Numbered from the stretch's first letter, positions 50,154 through 62,164 are shown. The stretch is DNA of 64,000 nucleotides from Sympetrum striolatum (GCA_947579665.1 OX388348.1:2480001-2544000), one strand, 5' to 3'. Notes: generated by a model not told the origin, from the letters alone. Made by a program: numbers and translations.

Positions 50154-50368
50154 CAAGAAGTGAAAAATAGTGACTTGGCTGGGACTCGAACCCAGATCTC
50201 CCTCTTCCCAGGCAGGTATTCTTACCAACTAAACTACTGAGTCATGTCCCTTTCAATTCTTTAAACGGGGGCTTTTATATTCAAGGTAATGCATCCTTTC
50301 ACAGAAGTGAAAAGGACGTGGGTCGGTTGTTTAGGAGTCCCAGCCAAGTCACTATTTTTCACTTCTTG
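50154..50368 (-). mobile_element. TIR element containing a tRNA-like (box A / box B) sequence
   Basis: The two ~35 bp ends, CAAGAAGTGAAAAATAGTGA and CTTGGCTGGGACTC on the left and their exact reverse complement ending 50368 on the right, are flanked by TA on both sides. On the minus strand, GACTCAGTAGTTTAGTTGGTAAGAA (box A and D-arm) and CTGGGTTCGAGTCCCAG (a perfect T-arm) form a tRNA-like head, with the T-arm partly inside the terminal repeat. The acceptor pairs only partly and the anticodon stem poorly, so a functional tRNA is unlikely. The unit combines DNA-transposon-like ends with a pol III promoter. Confidence 0.65.
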
Positions 50369-50600
50369 TAAAACCTTAGTTGCACACTTTCCTGTGCTAA
50401 GTAAAACTTAATTTCCATCATGTGTAATTGTTGCATACTTGAAATGTTTTCCATATTCTCCAAGATATCTACAATGCAGTGCTCTCATATTATTTGCAGA
50501 GGTATCAGAATTCATCCATTCAAACAAGATACATTTCCAAAGAATTTCTAATAAATGATTATTAGTACAGCCTCCGTGTGGTAAACTTAATGATAGGAGA
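50369..50600. repeat. Block partly duplicated at 51269-51400
   Basis: CTCTCATATTATTTGCAGAGG, then TATCAGAATTCATCCAT and AAATACATTTCCAAA-like words near 50478-50545, reappear diverged at 51269-51370. The RT fragment lies between the two, so it may have inserted into, or been captured with, an old repeat. Confidence 0.4.
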
Positions 50601-51210
50601 ATTGATGAAATATCTCGGAGTAACTCTCGCAAATAATTTACCATAGAATACCAGCATCCGTAATACATGTGGAAAGGTTTTAAGAAACTCGACTTCAATA
50701 AAGAATAGATGGTAGGATGGAACAAAAAGTTTGTGAGCGATGTTATTTAGAGTTAGTTAGACCTTACCTTGAGTATGCATGTAATGTATGGAATCCTGGT
50801 GGCAAGTGTCATATTTGGGATTTAGAAAATGTACAACAAAAGGCAATATGATTTGTTAAGAATTGCTATGATACAACAGTGAGTGTTGCTCTGATGATAC
50901 AGGACACAGGATGGGAATCATTGGAAGATAGAAGACTAATTCAAAGAATAAATTTACTAAATAAGTTCAGAGAAATTATATTCTCAGATGATGCAACCAA
51001 TATAATGAGACCTCCCAGTTGTATAGGTCATTCTGATACTGTGAGGAAGATAAGGAAAATGCATAGATGCTAGAACAAACCATTTCAAGAATTAATTTTT
51101 TCCACAAATGATAGGCAAAAGCAATCGGTTAAGTAAACAGAGCCAAGGTGCTAGCACCCCCTACCACATGCTGAAAGGTGGCTTGCAGATAGACATAGAC
51201 AAAGAATGAA
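50601..51210 (+). pseudogene. Decayed CR1/Jockey-type reverse-transcriptase C-terminus and 3' tail
   Basis: The translation gives MKYLGVTLANNLP (the YKYLGVxxxxxLxW block). After a frame change it gives ELVRPYLEYACNVWNPGG, then DLENVQQKAI, a stop, FVKNCYDTTVSV, TGWESLEDRRLIQRI and NLLNKF. This is the standard LVRPxLEYAxxVWxP ... LExVQxxAxRF ... GWExLxxRR tail of non-LTR reverse transcriptases. The 3' end GGTGCTAGCACCCCCTACCA ... GGTGGCTTGCAGATAGACAT looks like a retroelement terminus with a GATAGACATAGA-type tail. Stops and frameshifts show it is dead. Confidence 0.7.
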
Positions 51211-54200
51211 CATTTGATATATAAACTCAGAAATTAAATGTTTTTGTATTCGTCTATGTACCTACAGTACTCTCACATCAGTTGAAGAGGTATCTGAATT
51301 CATCCATAGAAAATTGAAAAGCATTGTTGCATCTCATTGTTTGTTAGATTGTAGATGTAAAATACATTTCCAAAAATTTATCAATTAATAAATTAATGTT
51401 CATTCTTTGAAAATTCCTGCAAAATTCCACAAAGTCATGCTAGATTACATTCATTTTAGACGTAGGATAGTTACATATATACAATGTGAAAAATTGTGAA
51501 TGAAATAGCTTTATAGATTTACATTTGTTTATACCGCAGAAATGTCTCTTTCTTTGCTTGCTAAACCATATTAGGGGTTAACAAACTGATGATTTAACCT
51601 CAAGTTTAACAAAAATAGAAACCTTATGACCAATGTAAATGCAAAAACAATTATGAATCAAATATGCTACCAATTATATACTGAACATATAAATAGGTAA
51701 AGTCAGGATACTTAATCAATGACTACTGTCTTCAAGAAGAGGGAATAAAACTGATGCACGTACAAAGAGTGCTAATTTTAGAAACTTCATTATGCTGTAA
51801 TTCCATGTTGACTTGCCATTGAGTATCTTTGAAGGTAGGATTTATTGGTATGACCAGATATATTTAGGGAAAATTGCTGAAGAAGACATCCAAAACAAGA
51901 ATTATTAGGAGAATGGAATCATAAGGTCGAGCACATGCAAATTTGTTGTTGTAAATGCATCTCTATAAGGAAAATATTCGTAAATTTAAACTCTAGAAAA
52001 CATTCAAAGCATATGAAAGTGTAGAAATGATTTTTATCCACATCAATGAGTTCCTCAACCTACTTGCATTAGATATGCATGCATTACGTTGCTTATGTGA
52101 TACAGCTTCCATGCACATTCCGCAAACTTTCCATACCCACCTTCTATCACCTAAAAATATCTCCAATTTTGAGTGAATATGGAAGTAAGGATGTCTCATT
52201 TTCTCTCCCAACCAGTAGAGTTGTAAAACCATGATTCCTCTCGAGATTTAGCCCATGAAGATTCCAAGCTGTTCTCCTATTTAGAATCAATATACGATCA
52301 ACTGCCTTTGTTTACATTCAATTAATGAGTGATACAATAGTTTTGTGATGTAATAATACATCATAGATGGTATAAGTTTTCACTCAATGTTAGTTCAATG
52401 ATGTTTTAAAAGGAATGTGTAGTAATTACTGATCATTTAAGTGACTCTAAGTATAATATCTGGAAATTTAATCTAATGCTACTTCTAAAAAGTATTTCAC
52501 AGGTCATTCCAACCTTAATACAGATGTGATTATGAATGCAAAAGTACTGATAAATTTAATGCATGGAATTAGCTATATAATGTCAGCATACTTTTGGTGT
52601 TAAAATGACTTGCTAAACCAATGATTCTGCATTATTTTCAAGCGAGTATTCTGTAATACACTTATACACACTAATAAAAGGGTCAAAGGTTCTTTGCACA
52701 TAAGGGCGTGTACCCAGGAAAAATTGACTTGAAAAAAATCTGTTTTTATTCTGTACTACAGTTATTATACTAGGAACGAATTTCATGTATTAAAAACATC
52801 ATAAGTATATATAAATTTACAATTAGTAAGAAACATTACAAATATTGAAATTATTGGAAGCGATTTTCAGTGATGGTAAAAGCAATACCTAATTTATATT
52901 TGAAACTATCAATGTCATGGTAATTTTATTTTATATGCTTAGAACAAGTAAAATTTGAGTATACCTCCCTTAAATAAAGCTACATTATTTCATCTCGTTC
53001 ATTTCATCAAATGAAAATGAATTTAATTATTCACATGAGAGGGGTGCTGAGAGAATACACATCCAGAATAGCAGTAACTACCAAAACCTGTAATTAATGA
53101 TTCACAATGATCCATTGGCTGAAATAAACCATTCAAGCTAACAACATGAAATTAACCAAATATTTTGTCATGAATGATGAGAAACTTCTCAATCATATGA
53201 GTGAAATTATACCAAAATCAAAATTTTTAGAACTAAACTACAAGATATCTATGAACTTTTCATATAAATTTTTCCAAATTGAAAATTGCTTCCATTAAAT
53301 CTTTGTGCATTGATTAAGCATATATTGGTCAGCTGCTGATGATTTCAGTCAAAACGATCATATAATAATGTATCTTGTCTCAGATTTTACAGTAGTTCAA
53401 CCTTAAAGTCAAAAAGTAGTCCCATACTTATCTTATGTGTTGATATTCAATAGGATTCAGAATTAAAATTCCTGTTCATTAAAGAAATGAGGGTTAACTT
53501 AATTTTATTCCTAACCAGCAGATTTTTTAAGACTCCAACCAAAATTTTTGACTTAAAATATTTAGAAATTTCATTCCAATAATAATATTATAGAGTAGGA
53601 AATATTCTCAGTGTGGATCTGAAAGAGCTACTAAAGCATTGATAGTAAATTACCTAAATTTAATAATAATTTTACCGACAACTCAACCCTATCAACTATT
53701 GTAAGTTTGCTTTAATCACACAATTTAGGAGTTTCTCCAGGGGATGTGGTATGAGAGATTTCATTATTCTTGGTAAAGTAAGATCAAATATTTTATATCT
53801 CTAGACAAACCATTCCTCTGTCATGCACAACGTAATTCGTTTTACTGATCAATTGTTATAAATTGACTTTGACCAAGTGCTGTAACAACAAGCTTCCATA
53901 ATTTGTACATCAAGAGTGGGATTGGGAGATTAATTCAAATCTGGTTAGTCGTTCTGGTAATTTACTGGAAGTATTCAAATACGCGGGGCTCTTAGCCATG
54001 GCTGGCTGAAGCGACATACGGAATTTTCTGGTACCATAATCAAACTGGAAACGCTTGGAAAAGAGGGGGACGTGGTAAGAGAGGGGAATTCATGGATATT
54101 GTCATATAAGGTGCAAAAATTTGCGAATATTTTCAGGAAATTACTCACTAACTTTACGGATAATATAGCTAATAGTAGATTATTCTAGAAAGTTAAAATA

Positions 54201-54833
54201 TCCACGACAGCAATTTTACAAGGAGTTAATCATTTTTTTATAATATCCTAGGCAGTTGATAACGTTTTCTTCTCAATTGCTTTGGTCAGTTTTATAAGAT
54301 TAATTTAATAACTCTTAATTAGACTATTGCTCACATGTTTGATTGCCCATCATTACTACTATTGCTTTCTTTCACCCTGAAAAAGCGACACAACAGTTTG
54401 AAGTACTACTGAGAAATATCAAAATATGTGAACTAGAAAATGTTTCCTATAAATTTAGAGCGTAGCAATATCCTCCTTAACATTTGATTGCTTTCTCCGT
54501 CGTTTCCATCCTTTCCCTTAGACTCGGAACGAGCTAATTCGCGGATATAAAAAACTATGTCGTTTTTGACGGATGTTGAATGTGATATATGAATGAACAC
54601 ACTGTATATGAACTATGAATACACTGAAGAATTTCTACATAGAGTAACCTCTACATACGCGAACTTGGAGTAACGCGGTTCTTGATCCTCTTCTTCCGTT
54701 TCGTTCCTCACACATGGTAAATGTAAGACAGATAGAAAGTCTCGCCTCAATTGAAATAGGCTAGCAAATATTAGAAAACATAGATTACAACGATGAGCGT
54801 GATAAAACAACACTGCAAAGAACATAAAATTGA
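51211..54833. other. Non-coding stretch spanning the CpG boundary
   Basis: CpG-poor up to about 53.8 kb, then CpG returns (ACGCGGGGCTC near 53980). A dispersed-repeat fragment lies at 52685-52760. The minus-strand frame at 51993-52232 has no recognised domain. No gene seen. Confidence 0.4.
52685..52760 (-). repeat. Dispersed-repeat fragment, second copy
   Basis: CTTTGCACATAAGGGCGTGTACCCAGGAAAA is the reverse complement of the 15.6 kb block, apart from a base or two. Confidence 0.5.
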
Positions 54834-54959
54834 GGGCTCCTGGATAGGCATGTAGACAACGCATTTGCCTTTGGCGATTGCGGTTCTGAGTTCGATTCCT
54901 GGCGGGATACAATATGCGAAATGACCTAAGCTTTCGAAGCACTCCTAACAATACTACTA
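54834..54959 (+). mobile_element. tRNA-derived SINE, family 1, copy C
   Basis: GGGCTCCTGGATAGGCATG (box A), GCATTTGCCTTTGGCGATTG, TGAGTTCGATTCCTGG (box B), then the family body GCGAAATGACCTAAGC, TTTCGAAGCACTCCTAAC and an ATACTACTAA tail. Same order as copies A and B. It lies ~650 bp from the otd exon donor. Confidence 0.75.
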
Positions 54960-55603
54960 ACGTAAGAATGATTACCATGCTACGAGGAAAATCTGCGTAG
55001 AATAAAGATTTTGTCGGCACATAAGTTTTTCAGATTTAATGAAGCCGTCAAAACCGAAATAACTTCTTTTTACGTTATTCATATATTTTTTAATAAGTAT
55101 AAACAACTGCTACTTTCATCACAATATTGTGATGAAAGTTTAAGTTTAATCAATCAAACACACCGGTTCTTAAACCAGTTTTTTGTTTGTATTTGGTCCA
55201 AATTAAATAAAATTTCATGTGTCTGTACGCAAACTTGTATCTCGACATACACTTTCGATACACCCGATTTTGTCGGTTCCACCAATCGTGTAACTTCGAG
55301 GTATTACTGCTCAGGATGCTCGGTCAGTTACAGAATTCGGTTACTAGTTTACCAATGCGAGCGTTAAGCTCACTTTGGAAATATGTTTCTATTCGTTCTA
55401 GAGTTAGCTCTTAAATAAAGAATTATTTTTCTGCTACGATTTTATTCTTGCATCTTCCACTATTTTTAATTAGATACGTCAAGCTTTTAGTAACATTTTA
55501 TTCTAGAGCCACTTTTCTTCGTAGTACTCCGTAAGTGAAAATGCACATAGTGACTATTTAGGCAACGCCTTATTTGAAGAATCCTCGCCGCATATTAACT
55601 TAC
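54960..55603 (-). other. Sequence just downstream of the otd exon; intron or 3' region
   Basis: Starts at the GTAAGT donor of the otd exon. A perfect 28 bp palindrome lies at 55112-55139. I looked for a final otd coding exon on the minus strand and did not find one I could defend. Confidence 0.4.
55112..55139. repeat. Perfect 28 bp palindrome
   Basis: ACTTTCATCACAAT is joined directly to ATTGTGATGAAAGT. It has the same length as the palindrome at 31910 but an unrelated sequence. Confidence 0.85.
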
Positions 55604-56302
55604 CGGTACATTGAGCTGCGAATGCGACATCGCAGCCGGACTCAAATAGTCCATGTTACTGTAGTAGGAGCCGTAATTCTGCGCGTAGCAGTTGGACACC
55701 AAGGTCCCTCCTCCACTGCCGGGCGTCGAGCCCCCCCCGCCTCCGCTCCCGCCGCCTCCTCCCACCACACCTTGATGGGGAGAGTGGACCACTCCCGCCC
55801 CCGATGATCCGTAAGCTCCCCTATCCACCAAACAGCTGCCCCCAACGACCAAAGGGTGAGGGTCGTGGGCAGCCGGGCTCCAGATGGATCCATAAGCGGG
55901 CCCTCCGCCGCCCCCACTGGAGGAAGACGATGAAGATCCGCCACCGCCTCCGTTGAGGAGCGTCCCCACCGCTGGGGGTGTGAGGGGCCGAGGTTCGTAA
56001 GGAGAATCTCGTCGAGGTGTTGGGGAGTCTGCAGAGGAGGAATTGCTTGGTGCTGATGGTGGCTGACTTCTTTGCTGCTGCTGTTGGGAGGCTGAGGGAG
56101 GCGGTGGAGGCGGAGGCACAGTCTGAGCGGGCGGTGGGGCAGGAGGGGGCGATTTGGCCTTTTTCGCTCTGCCCCCAGTCTTTTCTCCCGAAGAAAGGCT
56201 GACTCCGCCAGAGCCGTTCTGCTGGTTACTGCTTTGCTGTTGCTGTTGTTGGTGTTGCTTCTGCTGCTGTCTGCATTTAGCCCGGCGGTTCTTGAACCAT
56301 AC
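55604..56302 (-). CDS. otd: Orthodenticle / Otx homeobox protein, exon with homeodomain end and C-terminal region
   Basis: Orthodenticle is a K50 paired-class homeodomain transcription factor that patterns the anterior head and brain. The exon opens after TTTCCCAG with VWFKNRRAKCRQQQ, homeodomain residues 47-60. Lys at position 50 and Cys at 56 with the RQQQ tail separate Otd/Otx from Gsc and Pitx, which have W at 56. The splice between homeodomain residues 46 and 47 is the known Otx intron site. Next come a Gln-rich run, a basic KKAKSPP segment, poly-Pro, poly-Gly/Ser tracts and YGSYYSNMDYLSPAAMSHSQL near the end, a stretch conserved in insect Otd. The exon is 699 nt, phase 0 at both ends, and stops at ...AATGTACCG|GTAAGT. 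Reading through adds only V-S before a TAA. A last exon is likely but not found. Homeodomain helices 1 and 2 lie upstream, beyond the part I could identify. Confidence 0.93.
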
Positions 56303-56619
56303 CTGGGAAATATACGTTAAATTGTATTACCATATCTTCCTCTGAATAAATGTAAGAAACACTTTTGATCATTGTAAAATTAGTAGGTACATATTATTTT
56401 TCATTTGGTAGGTAGTTTAGTTTCAATGTTTACGTTTTTCTCCGAAGTTAAACCAAGAATAATTATATTTCGATCAACCTCTTTCTTTATCTAAAAATCA
56501 GGAAAGCGAGGATAAAATGCATTCTTGGTTTATCATAAGGTTTTATTTAAGTACTACATTAAAAAATATTCCCTTTGCTAATTACAACATTAAATGACAC
56601 CTCAGACATATTACGACGA

Positions 56620-56869
56620 GTCATTCGCTACACGTGCAGCATTAAATAAGAAGTTGCTTACGTCCTTCCTTAGCATTAAACTTCATTCCAATCAACTCTA
56701 AATGCATCGAGTTTCCTATACCTCTCTAAGCGGCAGTATTAGAGGGTGAACCAAATTTAAGTAGTCGAATTGATAATCTTCTTAATTTATTTTAAGGAAT
56801 TGCTCTGCAATAACCAACAGTCGCAACCTTTAATAGCACGATCAAAGGAAGACACTAACTCCAACACTC
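56620..56869. repeat. Duplicated 250 bp block, copy 1 (otd intron)
   Basis: Begins GTCATTCGCTACACGTGCAG and ends ACTCCAACACT. It is repeated in the same orientation 821 bp on, at roughly 85-90 % identity by eye, with CAATCAACTCTAAATG, CGAGTTTCCTATACCT and CCAACAGTCGCAACCTTT unchanged. Confidence 0.85.
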
Positions 56870-57440
56870 CTTTTTATCTAATTCAGTTCGACTAAAACTC
56901 GTATATATAATATGTAAGAGGTTTAAAGGAATGGATTCTTTAAATCAGAATGAAATCCATGTAATTCCACTTTCAACTGCAAGAATTGGAAAAGAGTAAC
57001 CAAACCAATAATATATTAACTTTCGAGTTTCGAGTCAGCCTTGATGTATTTAATTGTATATGTAAATGATAAAATATTATATTTATATCACCTAAACTTA
57101 TAAAAAAAGTTTTCGTGATATTTTAATATCTGAATTGCGCAGTTGCGTGGATAATCAAAGAGAAAAGTCGGTTTTACTGAGCTATGAATAAGTATTCGAC
57201 TACAATTGAATTGACGGAGAAAAAAGAAATTGAGAATAATTGACGAAGCATCTAATATTATAAGAAATCACGTAATAGCTGTGAAAGAAAGTAACTGTCC
57301 ATGAAATAGAACGCAGTAATCTTCAAGGAAGACATTCTTAGGTTTCATATTCGATGTATTCGGGCAGAAATTATCGTTGCAAGTTTCATTAGTAGCGAAC
57401 TTATTCTGGTCGGATGCCTTACAACAACTTGTGATGCAAC

Positions 57441-57691
57441 GTCATTCGCTACACGTGCAGCATTGAGTAAGAAGTTGCTTACGTCCTTCCTAAGCTTTAA
57501 GCTTCATTCCAATCAACTCTAAATGTATCGAGTTTCCTATACCTTTCTAACCGGCAGTATTAAAGGGTGAACTAAATTTACGTGGTCTAATTGATAATCT
57601 TCTTAATTTATTTGAAGGATTTGCTCTGCATAAACCAACAGTCGCAACCTTTGAATTGCACGATCAAGGGAAGACACAAACTCCAACACTG
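57441..57691. repeat. Duplicated 250 bp block, copy 2 (otd intron)
   Basis: Second, direct copy of 56620-56869. No terminal inverted repeats, poly-A tail or tRNA-like head are visible, so it does not look like a standard transposon. A local segmental duplication is the simplest reading. Confidence 0.85.
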
Positions 57692-60600
57692 CAATATATT
57701 GAATTCAATTCAACCAAAACTATTTCTTACTAATAACTACTCGTACGATACTCATTTGGGCTGAAATAACGTAAAGAGCCTACACATATCAAACCTCAGT
57801 AAGCATCGTTGGATATTAAAAGTTTTCCTTTGATTTTCGTTGGAATACTGGTTTAAATCAAGTTATTGCCGAATTCATTGACTCAGTGAAAATACTTTAA
57901 AGGAGACGATACTATGAAATAATTTAAAGAACACATACTTTTCCACTGATTTTTACAATTCTTGTGTGATTGGTGACAGTTTTTGAGCATACTATGAATA
58001 GAGATTTCTTTCCATGAATCTTCCATGAGTAAAATCATACTGCGCGTAATCAACTTTTTAAATATTTATTATAGATCTCAGTGATAAATTATGTATTATT
58101 AATTTAAAATCATACTTAATTTAAATTAGATCGCAATTACAGAGAAAAATAAGTAGCATGCACATGTTCGTGGAATTCAAAACAAGTTGTGTGCTTGAGT
58201 GTAGTATGTAAAAGATTTTGAAATTAATTTTATGATTTCACAAAACAGATATTATTACCGCCAATAATATCCCAAAACTATTCCTAATCATTCTTTACTT
58301 AACGTTGGAATAACTTAATAGACTTTAATCTCGAATTTAATTTAGTAACTCTTCATTTATACTTATTATCTTCTATTATTTTTTTTCATAATTCCACGTT
58401 AAAATTAATAAGTTGTATGAAGAGTAGATTTTTATATAAAAATAATCTTATACATTAAAAAAGTTTAATTTTAATTTTAAAAACTAATGGATAGGGATGT
58501 GGTGAAAATCCATCGTCCATGCTTATATTCATTCTTTTCTGAGATGATGATTTTTCGTCGACATTAGGTGAGGAAATCAAGTTCACTAGAAAGGGTGAAT
58601 GACTTTCAATTTACGTATTTATAGCCTTAACTGCAACATACTCAGTTTGACAACCATTTTCTATATCCTTCAATCGTAGCGTATTAAATACCAGGTATAA
58701 CTTTGATTAACATGGATACAGTGGTAATACTAATAATACATATACTACGCAAAAATTATTAAAGGCAGTTAATTTCTGATGATCGATCCGACGTGTTATT
58801 GGTCGCAGTTAGGCTCTTGACAAACCTGTTTACAAGCTTGGTTTTACGATGGTTGTTTGGTCTAAGTTCTCTGAACAGGTGTACGTCATCGAAACTTCAG
58901 AGTGCAAAGTGGCATTCATGGCCGACGTAAGCAGATTGTTTACTTCGAAAAAGTTTCGAGGTTTTCATCGTTTGGCGTCCACTTTTTCGCATTTTTCTCT
59001 CTCATTCTAAGAGGCAGTCCAACGGCTTCCCTTTGCCTTCCAATAATTCAATAATCCCGTGGCGAAAGCAAAAACAAAATTGACATCCCAAAAAGTATTG
59101 CTAAGGCTTTACACAAGTCGGGAGGAAATCAGGTCAAATCATTTGGATCCAAAACGTGGCGGAAGGGATATGTCTTGGCTTGGGATGTCTGAAAGAAATA
59201 GGTTGTCGAAATAGCAGATGGAATTAGAGAGGATCATTTTGTGAAAGACTTCCGACGTTAAGAATCGATATGGCCAGAATTAGCAAAAGGCCAAGTAAAT
59301 TCAAGCAGATCGCTGCAATATATAGTGATATCTAAATGAAGAGTAGTACAGTAGAGTCAGAGAAAGATGGGAGAAAGTTCATTAGTTCTGAACCGTTATT
59401 TGTACAGCGCTCATCAATATCTCTCTCACTATTATGCGAAGGTTTTACCTCGTGGTAGGAAGGCTATTATTTAGAAAAGAATTGATTCGAACAGTCCCAC
59501 AGAATCCAGAAATTCTATCTCGGTCATCTTCTGAGAGAGAGACATGAGTTGAAAACTCAGTGCATACAATTCTAATCGCAACTGATATACCATGAAAAAT
59601 GTCTCCATAAAACTTGAGTTAAATCAAAATTAATTCAAAATGTGTATATTATAAGTCACAAATGTATCGATTATTTCAAAATATCTTGGTTTAAGGATCA
59701 AAACACAGGTTATACGGGAAGTTTACGGTTGAATAATTACCGATTGAATTGTAGAAACTGGGATTCATCAGATTCGATGGAGTGTGGCTCAATTCCATGT
59801 ATGTAGTACACAGAAATTGTAGGAGTTATACAAATCATACATAGGTGATACAGAATCAGGCGTAACTTTGTGGTAATTATTGATGAACAGAACCTCCATA
59901 GGAAAACGTTTACTAAACCACATAGGTTTATAAAGATCGACCATGGTTTCGTACATCATCAGGTGACACATCAAGGAAGTAAGCAACAGCAAGTACAGCC
60001 AAATATATACACAGCAGGAGTATATTAGAATGCTCTGAAAAGGAGTCCAAAGAGACTTGCATGATTCATATGAATCATATCAGATAGATTTTCTGGTCTG
60101 GGTAGGGTTGTGAAATTGCCAACAATTTCCCCGACAATCAGGGGAAAGATGCGATCATAAAAACATATCATCCTCATAGGTGACTTTAGACTTGATATTT
60201 ATGAGCATTTTAAATAAATGCGAGGACCAAAAAAATAATTTGAACGTAAATTACCATTATAATGTGCATTTTAAGAGTAAACCAAAGAATATGTCTTGCC
60301 TTAAATATGAAGTTCGGTTTAATCATTTATTAAATAGCGTTCCACGAAGTACACAAAACTGATATTGATTACTTCCGTAACATTATTTATCGCAAACGAA
60401 CGTATTCATTCGAAATCACACTTGAATTAGACGAAATTATAAATCTATTTTATATCAATTGCCCATGCTGTTTCGGACCCATCTCGGCTTCTTGTTCACA
60501 TAGTCCCAAAAACCTCAAAGTCGCAAATCTCAACAGTTGGATGATTTATTCTATTAAAAATTCCCCGCGAGCTGTTTGTATCCATCATGCGAGTCCGAAA

Positions 60601-60925
60601 CCTGCGTCACATCCAATTCCCATAAACAGAAACTGAAAGAGCTTTTGGACAGTATCGCATTCGGACTGCAGCAGATGATTCGATTCTTTCATCCATAATC
60701 AGGAAACCATACAGCATTGGATAGCATCGATAGCGACTTTCGATTACAATGGCTACTACACAAACTTCCAAAGGCCGCAGTAATCGCCTTTGAGAGGATC
60801 GGAACCAACCGATTACAAGAAAAAACTATAGCAACGGCCACCTTCAGAAGCCACCAAGAAATTTCCATTTAGCGGCGAGACACTTCTAATCCACAGGAGC
60901 GAAGGGGGCATTTAAGCGACTTACA

Positions 60926-61255
60926 ATGAGAAAGAATCGGATTTCCTTCAACTTGCCCGTTTCGGAAAAGCTCTCAATGTATAGACGCTCCGTTTCCTTC
61001 AAGGGTCACAAACAGGTGTCATCCTTGCCAAGCGGTTTAACAAATCTAGAGCCAATAAACGGACGACGTTATGAGTACGATTACAGACCGCCTCGAGAAA
61101 GTGGATTGTTGCGACCGTTTGAGGATCAATGGCACTTGTCTCCGATTCCATACAGTATTTTCAACCAATTTTCTCGTATGCGCTTTTATGCGATAATAAG
61201 GGATTTGCGAGTAGTTCACCTTATTTCGCAATTAATCTCTGATTTAGACAACTAA
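60926..61255 (+). other. Unassigned 109-codon open frame
   Basis: Open from the ATG at 60926, in a GC-richer patch (about 60480-61260). The product is basic at the N-terminus with RRSVSFKGHKQ and RYEYDYRPPRESG. I recognise no domain, there is no splice or neighbour support, and a 61-codon frame overlaps it on the other strand. It could be a small gene, a lost exon or chance. Confidence 0.2.
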
Positions 61256-61967
61256 ACATTTTTTCATAGCAGGATTGGGAAAACTCCTTCGCAGAAATTG
61301 CCTTAGAATCTCCTAATTTAATTAGGATTAATTGACGCTGTTATTTATTGATATTTAACTTAAATGAAATCAGAACACATCACTCATATACGTGTATTTT
61401 ACTTTGAGAACCTTCTGATAGAAAGCAGGAGAACACCAGTAGTCCTCCAGGAGTTCTACTTTTTGTGATTATATGAATTATAAATCTATATTGCTGTATC
61501 ACTATTATATTATATTACATTTATTTTATCTAATTAAAGTAAAATTTATCTATTTATTAAAAATTAAATACAAAATATCGAAAAAATGGTGAAAATGATT
61601 TTTTTGGGAATTAATTTAAGGGTAAATTTCTGCCAGGTTTTTGAAAACATCTATATTTGTGACTGTGCACATTCTTAACGTAATAAAATTCAAGACCATC
61701 ATAGATCAATGTTGATCATCAATGGATTATATAGAAAAAATAACATAAAAAGATGGAATAGCCTAAATTTATTATATTTTTATATTCTTTATTTCTATGT
61801 TTTAGAACATAACAAGTGATAGCATGAACTGTATTGGAGGGAAAATTTTGGCGACAATTTTGTGACAGAGATTGATGTTTGTGAGTAATTCTTTGTGCTC
61901 TGTTGAGCTATGTAGCTGATCTTAAGTTGTGCTGGTAATGATAAACCTTATCATCAGGGAAAAAATC
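61256..61967. other. AT-rich non-coding stretch
   Basis: Nothing recognised. Confidence 0.45.
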
Positions 61968-62078
<111 letters not shown>

Positions 62079-62164
62079 GAGTAAAATGTAGCTTGCATAC
62101 TGCAAGCAATTCGGGAATACTAATTTCATATCGGCATCATATCGGGACGGTCCTCAAAAGAAAA

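Larger units (their letters stand above)
56303..60925 (-). other. Probable otd intron (upstream of the homeodomain-end exon)
   Basis: AT-rich sequence with normal CpG. The expected exon with the first 46 homeodomain residues (an ERTTFTR-type start) was not seen in either reading of this interval, so the intron probably runs on. It contains the duplicated 250 bp blocks listed next. Confidence 0.45.

Noticed and set aside
50160..50250. Functional tRNA gene (minus strand)
   Set aside because: The T-arm is perfect, but the acceptor pairs only in part and no proper anticodon stem forms. The sequence is also embedded in a TIR element.
50408..50725. 105-codon minus-strand frame as a gene
   Set aside because: It lies antisense to the start of the decayed reverse transcriptase and has no domain of its own.
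54613..55020. 135-codon minus-strand frame as the missing last otd exon
   Set aside because: Most of it is antisense SINE sequence and it shows none of the expected Otd C-terminal residues.
55574..56345. Plus-strand frames in the otd exon (Cys- and Pro-rich products)
   Set aside because: They are shadows of the minus-strand poly-Gln, poly-Gly and poly-Pro coding sequence.
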